DNA of 36,316 nt from DATGMB01 sp035293845 (lineage in GTDB: Bacteria; Acidobacteriota; Terriglobia; Bryobacterales; Bryobacteraceae), in contig DATGMB010000254.1 of the NCBI GenBank assembly GCA_035293845.1, positions 1 through 36,316 on the forward strand, in the 5' to 3' direction. The notes under the pieces were generated by a model. That model was not told the origin of the DNA, did not search any database, and was given only the letters and a program-made list of their open reading frames with translations. Both the position numbers and the translations under genes were made by a program. Positions 31,309-36,316 of the stretch are shown here, in pieces (the stretch's first letter is position 1; each line of letters starts with the position of its first letter).

Positions 31309-32310
31309 TTGCACACCATCACTCTGATCCCTGGCGACGGCATCGGACCGGAAGTCGCCGAAGCTACCGTGCGCGCGGTCGATGCCACCGGCGCCGCCAT
31401 CGAATGGGAGCGCGTCGAGGCCGGCGCGCGGGCTCTCGCCGAGCACGGCGAGCTGATCCCGGACGACGTGTTCGCGTCGATCGAGGCCAACCACGTGGGC
31501 CTCAAAGGGCCGACGGCCACGCCCATCGGCGGCGGCCACCAGAGCATCAACGTGGCGCTGCGGAAGAAGCTCGGGCTCTACGTGAATTTCCGGCCGGTGC
31601 GCATGCTGCCGGGCCTCGAGACGCGGTTCCGCGATCTGCCGCTCGATCTCGCCATTTTCCGCGAGAACACGGAGGATCTCTATTCCGGCCTGGAGCACGA
31701 AGTGGTGCCGGGCGTGGTGGAAAGCCTCAAGATCATCACGCGCAATGCGTCGCTGCGCATCGCGCGCGCGGCGTTCGAATACGCGCGGCGCGAGAAGCGG
31801 AAGAAGGTCACGGCCATCCACAAGGCCAACATCATGAAGCAGAGCGACGGCCTGTTTCTGAAGTGCTGCCGCGAGATCTCCGCCTGCTTCCCCGAGGTGC
31901 AATACAACGAGCTGATCGTGGACAACGCCTGCATGCAGCTCGTGATGCGGCCGGAGACGTACGACGTGCTGGTGATGCCGAACCTGTACGGCGATATCAT
32001 TTCGGACCTCGCCGCGGGGCTGGTCGGCGGGCTGGGGATCGTGCCGGGCGCCAACATGGGGGACCAGGCCGCGGTGTTCGAGGCCGTGCACGGCACGGCT
32101 CCGGATATCGCGGGCAAGGGGCTCGCCAATCCGACCGCGCTGATGCAATCGGCCGTGCTGATGCTGGCGCATATCGGTGAGCGCGAGGCGGCGCGGCGGC
32201 TGGAGAACGCGATTCACCAGGTCTACGCCGAAGGCCGGCATCTGACGGGCGATGTGGGGGGCAAGGCTTCGACCGGGGAATTCACCGACGCAGTGATCGC
32301 GAAGTTATAG
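31309..32310 (+). CDS. NAD-type isocitrate/isopropylmalate dehydrogenase family protein
   Basis: A 333-residue beta-decarboxylating dehydrogenase. Signatures are ITLIPGDGIGPEV, the substrate-arginine stretch NVALRKKLGLYVNFRPVR, FRENTEDLYSGLEHEV, AIHKANIMKQSDGLFL, NLYGDIISDLAAGLVGG (metal Asp residues) and HGTAPDIAGKGLANPT, where the Asp after P points to NAD+ rather than NADP+. The short length and the NTEDLYSGLEH pattern fit NAD-isocitrate dehydrogenase better than LeuB. Start TTG 31309 gives the canonical N-terminus and lies just after a perfect TATAAT; ATG 31279 is upstream of that element and less likely. Confidence 0.9.
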   Translation: MHTITLIPGDGIGPEVAEATVRAVDATGAAIEWERVEAGARALAEHGELIPDDVFASIEANHVGLKGPTATPIGGGHQSINVALRKKLGLYVNFRPVRMLPGLETRFRDLPLDLAIFRENTEDLYSGLEHEVVPGVVESLKIITRNASLRIARAAFEYARREKRKKVTAIHKANIMKQSDGLFLKCCREISACFPEVQYNELIVDNACMQLVMRPETYDVLVMPNLYGDIISDLAAGLVGGLGIVPGANMGDQAAVFEAVHGTAPDIAGKGLANPTALMQSAVLMLAHIGEREAARRLENAIHQVYAEGRHLTGDVGGKASTGEFTDAVIAKL

Positions 32311-32316
32311 CGCGAC

Positions 32317-33774
32317 TCACCGCACCTTGACCAGCTTGCCGGATTGCCAGTCGAACACGGCGTCGGCGCGGGCGAGTTCATCGGGCGAGAGCGGCGTTTT
32401 CTTCTGCAGCCGCACCGTGACGGTCGGGTCGCGGAACCAGAGCTCGGCGATGAACGCCATGTCCCAGCCGTCGAAGGGATCGTTGAGGAAGACTACCGTG
32501 GTGTGCGGGCGCGTGCGCGGCGCGAGGAGCTCGAACTGGCGGATCACGGCGGCGGTGGGGCGGCCGGTGTTCGACATCGACGGGCGCGCGTCGCGCACGT
32601 AGATGCCCCAGTTCCAAGCGCCCCACGCCAGCAGAAAGACCGCGACTACGCAGGCGAGGCGCGTGCGCGGGTGGAGGCGGCGGAGGCCGGGATCGTTCGC
32701 GATGGCATCGGCGATGGCGCGCATCAGCCCGTGCGCCAGGATGCCGGCCAGGATTGCCCAGCTGAGAAACGGCACCGCGAGCACGGCCATGCCGCGGCCC
32801 TCGAGAAATTCGACCGGCAGCGGGCCGATGATGAGAAACACCCAGCAGAAACGCAGCACCGGCCGCGGGCTGCGCCATGCGAGATACGTGATCAGCAGCC
32901 ATACGGCCGCGAGCACCGCCCAGCCGGGGTCGTTCGATTGGAGAAAGATATCGCGGAACTGCTGGCGCTGGAAGGCGGCCCAGCGGTCGAGCGAGTACGT
33001 GGCGGCGTATCCGCCCTCGTGCGCCAAGCCGCGGAGCACGCGGCCGTAAATGGCGAGCGCGGTCAGGAGCCCGGAGGCGGCGATGAGCCAGCCCGGTCCG
33101 CGGAGCCAGCGGGCGAAGTTACTGCGATCCGGTGGCACGGGGGCGGCCGGTTGGCGCCAGAGGCACTCGTAAACCAGCAACATGACCGGGAGCGTAACGG
33201 CCATTTCCTTCGAATTCAGGGCGCCCAGCTCGAGCAGCAGGAAGGCGGCGGCCTCGCCGGGCCGCAGCATTCTGCCTTCGGAGCGCGCGCGTGCCCAGAC
33301 GATCAGAGCCGAGGCATAGAAGATCGCGCACAGCACGTCATAGATATGGCTGGTTTCGTAATAGAGGTTGGCGAGGCCCGCGTGGTAAGCAGCAATCCAC
33401 GCCGCCAGCCAGGCTTCGAGCGGGGCGGCGCCGAGAGCGCGCGCCAGCCGGTAAGTCAGCGCGACCAACCCCAGCAGCAGGAGGAGCAACGCGGCGTGAT
33501 ATGGCGCCGGATGAAGGCCGAAGAGGCGGAACAGCGGCACGTAAAACCATCCGCCCATCGGCCGGTAGAAATCGCGCCAAAGGAGAAAGGGGGCATAGAA
33601 AAGTTGTTTCCAGTGCCGCCAGTGTGCCGATAAGTTCATCATGTCGTCGGCGGCAAAGGGCGCGCGGATGCCTTCCCAGGTAAAGAAAAAGAAGTAGGCA
33701 GCGAGCAAGAGGCCGAACGCCACGTGGGAAGGTCTTCGCTGAGAATCCGGTTCCCGCTGGGTCTGGGGGATCAA
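32317..33774 (-). CDS. Polytopic membrane protein, GT-C-type glycosyltransferase-like
   Basis: A 485-residue protein with about ten to twelve membrane helices. The first periplasmic loop contains PFAADDMMNL, with an acidic pair at the place of the catalytic DD/DE of GT-C enzymes (PMT, ArnT types), followed by WRDFYRPMGGWFYVPLFRLFGLHPAPYH. Its C-terminal about 90 residues are soluble (VVFLNDPFDGWDMAFIAELWFRDP). Such proteins transfer sugars from a lipid carrier to surface molecules; no donor or acceptor is suggested by context. ATG 33774 opens with a short polar stretch before helix 1. Confidence 0.8.
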   Translation of the reverse strand: MIPQTQREPDSQRRPSHVAFGLLLAAYFFFFTWEGIRAPFAADDMMNLSAHWRHWKQLFYAPFLLWRDFYRPMGGWFYVPLFRLFGLHPAPYHAALLLLLLGLVALTYRLARALGAAPLEAWLAAWIAAYHAGLANLYYETSHIYDVLCAIFYASALIVWARARSEGRMLRPGEAAAFLLLELGALNSKEMAVTLPVMLLVYECLWRQPAAPVPPDRSNFARWLRGPGWLIAASGLLTALAIYGRVLRGLAHEGGYAATYSLDRWAAFQRQQFRDIFLQSNDPGWAVLAAVWLLITYLAWRSPRPVLRFCWVFLIIGPLPVEFLEGRGMAVLAVPFLSWAILAGILAHGLMRAIADAIANDPGLRRLHPRTRLACVVAVFLLAWGAWNWGIYVRDARPSMSNTGRPTAAVIRQFELLAPRTRPHTTVVFLNDPFDGWDMAFIAELWFRDPTVTVRLQKKTPLSPDELARADAVFDWQSGKLVKVR

Positions 33775-34057
33775 GCATTCATATTAGCGCCCTGGCGGCC
33801 GATCCTCCTCAGTCAGAAGCGTGGTGAAAAGCACGGAAGCCCCGGCTTCCGCGCCCGCTACGGAGCGGTGAACGGGAGCGCTCACAAGGCGAACACGGCG
33901 GTTCACCAACCGCTCGTCCGGTCCACTGTGCCGTGAGTTAGCCTCTGGCCGGGAAAATGCATTGCGCAGGACCGGCCGCCCTTCGGGCACCACAACTTAA
34001 CGCCGGGAACTCGCGTTTAACGTGGTAGGGCCGATGAGTCACATGGAGAGGAGAGCG
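33775..34057. other. Divergent spacer between the membrane protein and arylsulfotransferase genes
   Basis: No gene seen. It holds a hairpin-forming GGAAGCCCCGGCTTCC at 33835-33850 and a smaller GCCCTTCGGGC, about 33980. The right end carries the strong ribosome site GGAGAGGAG (34045-34053) for the arylsulfotransferase start. Confidence 0.45.
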
Positions 34058-35857
34058 ATGCAACGGATTCTGATGCTTGGAGCGGTGCTGTGCGCGCCGG
34101 TCTCGGCCTGGTCGATGTCGGTGACCTTGGCGGCATCGCTTCCCTCGCCGCAGCCGCTGGGCACTCCCGTGACGTGGACGGCCGATGTATCGGGTGCCGC
34201 CCCGGGCACGCTCTGGTATCGATACCGGGCCACTTATACCGGGCTGAACCTGCGCGGCCGGACCGTGACTTTCGGCTACAACTCGCTCGTAGACTTCGGG
34301 CCCAACCAAGCCTTCACCTGGAGCACGATTGCGCGCGAAGGGCCGTACGAGATCGAAGTGACCGTGCGGAATCTGGCGACGGGCGAAAGCGCCACGGCCA
34401 CCGCGCCCTTCGTGCTGACGAGCCTGGTTACCGGCGACCAGGCGGTATTAACTCCGACCGCGAATCCGCTGGTCTATATTTACAGCGTGCCGCAATGCCG
34501 CGGGCGCGTGCGTGTGCAGACGACGTCGCCGGAGGGCACGGTGGCGGCCACGCCGTTCGAGGCCTGCGATTCGCGGTACAGCGTGAATTTCTATGTCACC
34601 GGAATGCGCGCCAACACGACTTATCAGGTACAACCGGAGATGGTCGACGGCGCCTCGACGGTCATCGGCCCGCCGCTCACGGTGACAACCGCCAGCCTGC
34701 CGATCCAGGCGCCGCAGGTGGTGCCGCCCGCGGGTGTGCCGGTTTCGACCGATATTCTGCTGCATTCGATCGTGAACAGCAATCCGGTGGCGACCGATCT
34801 GGCGGGCAACATCGTCTGGTATGCGCCGTTTGCCCTGACGACACTCACACGGCCTGCGCCGGGCGGGACATTCCTCGGAACCATCGAGGACGGCACGAAA
34901 GATCCGTCGCAACAGATCTTCCGCCACTTCGATCTGAGCGGCGCGACGATCGCCGAGACCAACGCGGCGCGCGTGAGCGAGCAGTTGCAGGCGAGGGGCA
35001 TGCACCCGATCACCTGCTTTCACCACGAGGCCATCGCGCTGCCCAACGGCAACTACCTGGTGCTGGCGGGAACGGAGCGCATTCTGAGGGACGTGCAAGG
35101 GCCCGGCGATGTCGACGTCCTTGGCGATATCATCCTGGTGCTCGATCCCAATTTGCAGGTTGTGTGGGCGTGGGACGCGTTCGATCATCTCGATCCGCAC
35201 CGCCAGGCGATTCTGGGCGAGACGTGTACGTACCCCGCATCGGTCGCCTGCTCGAACTTTTATCAGGCTTCGAAAGCCAACGACTGGCTGCACGGTAACG
35301 CGCTGCAATTGACGCCGGACGGCAATATTCTGTACTCGGCGCGGCATCAGGATTGGATTGTGAAGATCGATTACCGGGATGGCGCGGGCACCGGCGCGAT
35401 CCTGTGGCGGATGGGTTCGGGCGGCGATTTTCAGATCCATTCGTCCGACGCGTGGCCCTGGTTTTCGCACCAGCACGATCCCAACTTTCTGGCGGATAAC
35501 CAGACGCTGCTCGTGTTCGATAACGGCAACACACGGATCATGGCCAATCCCACGGAGAATAGCCGGGCCCAGGTATTCCAGGTCGACGAAGCCAACCGCA
35601 CCGTCACCCCGGTGGTGAACACCGATCTGGGCGTGAACTCCGCCGCGCTGGGCACCGCCGAGCGGCTGCCCGATGGAACTTACCACTTCAACGCGGGGTT
35701 CTACCCGGACCCCGCCGCGCCGATGACCCGTATCACCAACCTCTACGAGCTGAGCGCTTCCGGCGGGATCGACGCTACCACCCGGGTGTACGCCCAGGAA
35801 TACCGCAATTTCCGCATGACGGACCTGTACACGCCGCCTGCCGAGTGGGTGCCGTAG
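34058..35857 (+). CDS. Secreted arylsulfotransferase (ASST) family protein
   Basis: A 599-residue exported protein: signal peptide MQRILMLGAVLCAPVSAWS, an N-terminal beta-sandwich region (residues about 20-220) and a six-bladed propeller of the ASST type. Active-site histidine stretches are H322-H323 (CFHHEAIALPNGN), H412 (DWLHGNALQLTPDGNILYSARHQDWIVKID) and H471/H473 (FSHQHDPNF). These enzymes move sulfate from an aryl sulfate to a phenol through a histidine intermediate. No DsbA/DsbL-like partner is adjacent. ATG 34058 is selected by the ribosome site 4 bases upstream; the open frame before it is spurious. Confidence 0.85.
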   Translation: MQRILMLGAVLCAPVSAWSMSVTLAASLPSPQPLGTPVTWTADVSGAAPGTLWYRYRATYTGLNLRGRTVTFGYNSLVDFGPNQAFTWSTIAREGPYEIEVTVRNLATGESATATAPFVLTSLVTGDQAVLTPTANPLVYIYSVPQCRGRVRVQTTSPEGTVAATPFEACDSRYSVNFYVTGMRANTTYQVQPEMVDGASTVIGPPLTVTTASLPIQAPQVVPPAGVPVSTDILLHSIVNSNPVATDLAGNIVWYAPFALTTLTRPAPGGTFLGTIEDGTKDPSQQIFRHFDLSGATIAETNAARVSEQLQARGMHPITCFHHEAIALPNGNYLVLAGTERILRDVQGPGDVDVLGDIILVLDPNLQVVWAWDAFDHLDPHRQAILGETCTYPASVACSNFYQASKANDWLHGNALQLTPDGNILYSARHQDWIVKIDYRDGAGTGAILWRMGSGGDFQIHSSDAWPWFSHQHDPNFLADNQTLLVFDNGNTRIMANPTENSRAQVFQVDEANRTVTPVVNTDLGVNSAALGTAERLPDGTYHFNAGFYPDPAAPMTRITNLYELSASGGIDATTRVYAQEYRNFRMTDLYTPPAEWVP

Positions 35858-35935
35858 CGGACCGGCGCGGGTTACGCGTTCCCGAGCCAGGAGCCTCGGA
35901 AGCACCGGCCAAGTGAATCTTTCGGCTCACCTCCA

Positions 35936-36316
35936 TCATTTCAGGCCGCGGCCCTCGCGCTCGCGGCGTTCGAGGGCGCGCTCGATGCGCGGGTCGGGAC
36001 ACAGCCAGAGCAGCGCGACCAGCGCGTACAGTGCGTGCGAGATCCACGGCTCGACGAACGCCAGGGGAATGGCGGCGAGATAGAACACCGGCGAGAGCTT
36101 GCCCTTCCAATCGCGGCCGATGGCCGACGCGAGCAGCGAGCTGCGCCCGCCTTCGTGCGCGATGATGGCGGATTGCAGAATGTAGTAAGCGACGGCGGCG
36201 CACAGCAGGATGACGCCATAGGCGGCAGTAGGCGCCGGTGCGAGCGGGTTTTGCCCCATCCAGGCGGTGGCGATGGGGAACAGCGACAGCCAGAAGAGCA
36301 GGTGCAGGTTGGACCA
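35936..36316 (-). CDS. TMEM175/DUF1211-family membrane protein, C-terminal part (cut at right edge)
   Basis: The frame is open to the window edge, giving the last 126 residues. WSNLHLLFWLSLFPIATAWMGQNPLAP, YGVILLCAAVAYYILQSAIIAHEG and IGRDWKGKLSPVFYLAAIPLAFVEPWISHALYALVALLWLCPDPRIER match bacterial TMEM175-type potassium-channel relatives. The N-terminal FSDG helix pair would lie outside. About three to four membrane segments are seen here. Function beyond ion conduction in the family is not known for this gene. Confidence 0.8.
   Translation of the reverse strand, partial: WSNLHLLFWLSLFPIATAWMGQNPLAPAPTAAYGVILLCAAVAYYILQSAIIAHEGGRSSLLASAIGRDWKGKLSPVFYLAAIPLAFVEPWISHALYALVALLWLCPDPRIERALERREREGRGLK

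Noticed and set aside
33938..34309. Minus-strand small gene before the arylsulfotransferase
   Set aside because: Arg/Gly-rich shadow overlapping a signal peptide with a strong ribosome site on the other strand.
1..36316. tRNA, rRNA or insertion-sequence genes
   Set aside because: I saw no cloverleaf-like or rRNA sequence, no transposase frame and no long terminal inverted repeats.

Overview
The window looks like a high-GC chromosomal segment of an acidobacterium, probably of the Solibacter/Bryobacter kind. The evidence is the acidobacterial VWFA-type secreted protein at 23238-24224, an Hfq-like Sm protein with a long N-terminal arm, a fused MoaD-MoaE protein, and many secreted proteins with short leaders. 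The taxonomic call is an inference from these families. Genes are dense and often joined by 1-4 base stop/start overlaps. Many operon-leading genes have no clear Shine-Dalgarno sequence but carry a -10-like hexamer 6-10 bases before the start codon, which suggests leaderless mRNAs.

Layout. 1-3461 (minus): end-truncated MFS transporter, secreted M23-family peptidase, phytoene-desaturase-like FAD oxidoreductase. 3462-8831: a type III-A (Csm) CRISPR-Cas island without array, cas1, cas2, cas6 or csm5: cas10/csm1, csm2, csm3, csm4 and a CARF-HEPN effector of the TIGR02710/Cas02710 kind. 8832-11006 (minus): glycogen branching enzyme. 11072-14686: adenosine-deaminase-like enzyme, TPR membrane protein, ClC chloride transporter. 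14702-18358: acyl-CoA dehydrogenase, CaiB-type CoA transferase, CitE-type lyase and MaoC hydratase, tightly coupled, most easily read as a route for a branched C5 dicarboxylic acid. 18372-19315: two small divergent unknown genes. 19591-21899: secreted di-heme cytochrome c and PQQ dehydrogenase. 22065-25315: thioesterase, MoaD-MoaE fusion, VWFA protein, Hfq-like protein, inositol-monophosphatase-like enzyme. 25352-28762: SEL1-repeat protein, hybrid histidine kinase, small secreted protein. 28990-32310: exported DUF711 protein, small DUF2103-like protein, protein-isoaspartate methyltransferase, NAD-type isocitrate dehydrogenase. 32317-36316: GT-C-like membrane protein, secreted arylsulfotransferase, and a truncated TMEM175-like protein.

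The most notable region is the Csm island. Its Cas10 lacks an HD nuclease domain but keeps GGDD, and csm4 is joined by an ATGA overlap directly to a CARF-HEPN ribonuclease gene, so the design looks like a signalling-only type III system. Three separate lesions interrupt the complex genes: a one-base frame change at a G5 tract in cas10; a 10-bp tandem duplication that truncates csm3; and a single inferred T-to-C change at 6442 that removes both the csm3 stop and the csm4 start, which once overlapped as ATGA. Csm2 and the effector remain open. The island is therefore either decaying, slipping in and out of frame, or in part mis-assembled; raw reads would decide. A second ATG-to-ACG start change lies at the Hfq-like gene (24235).
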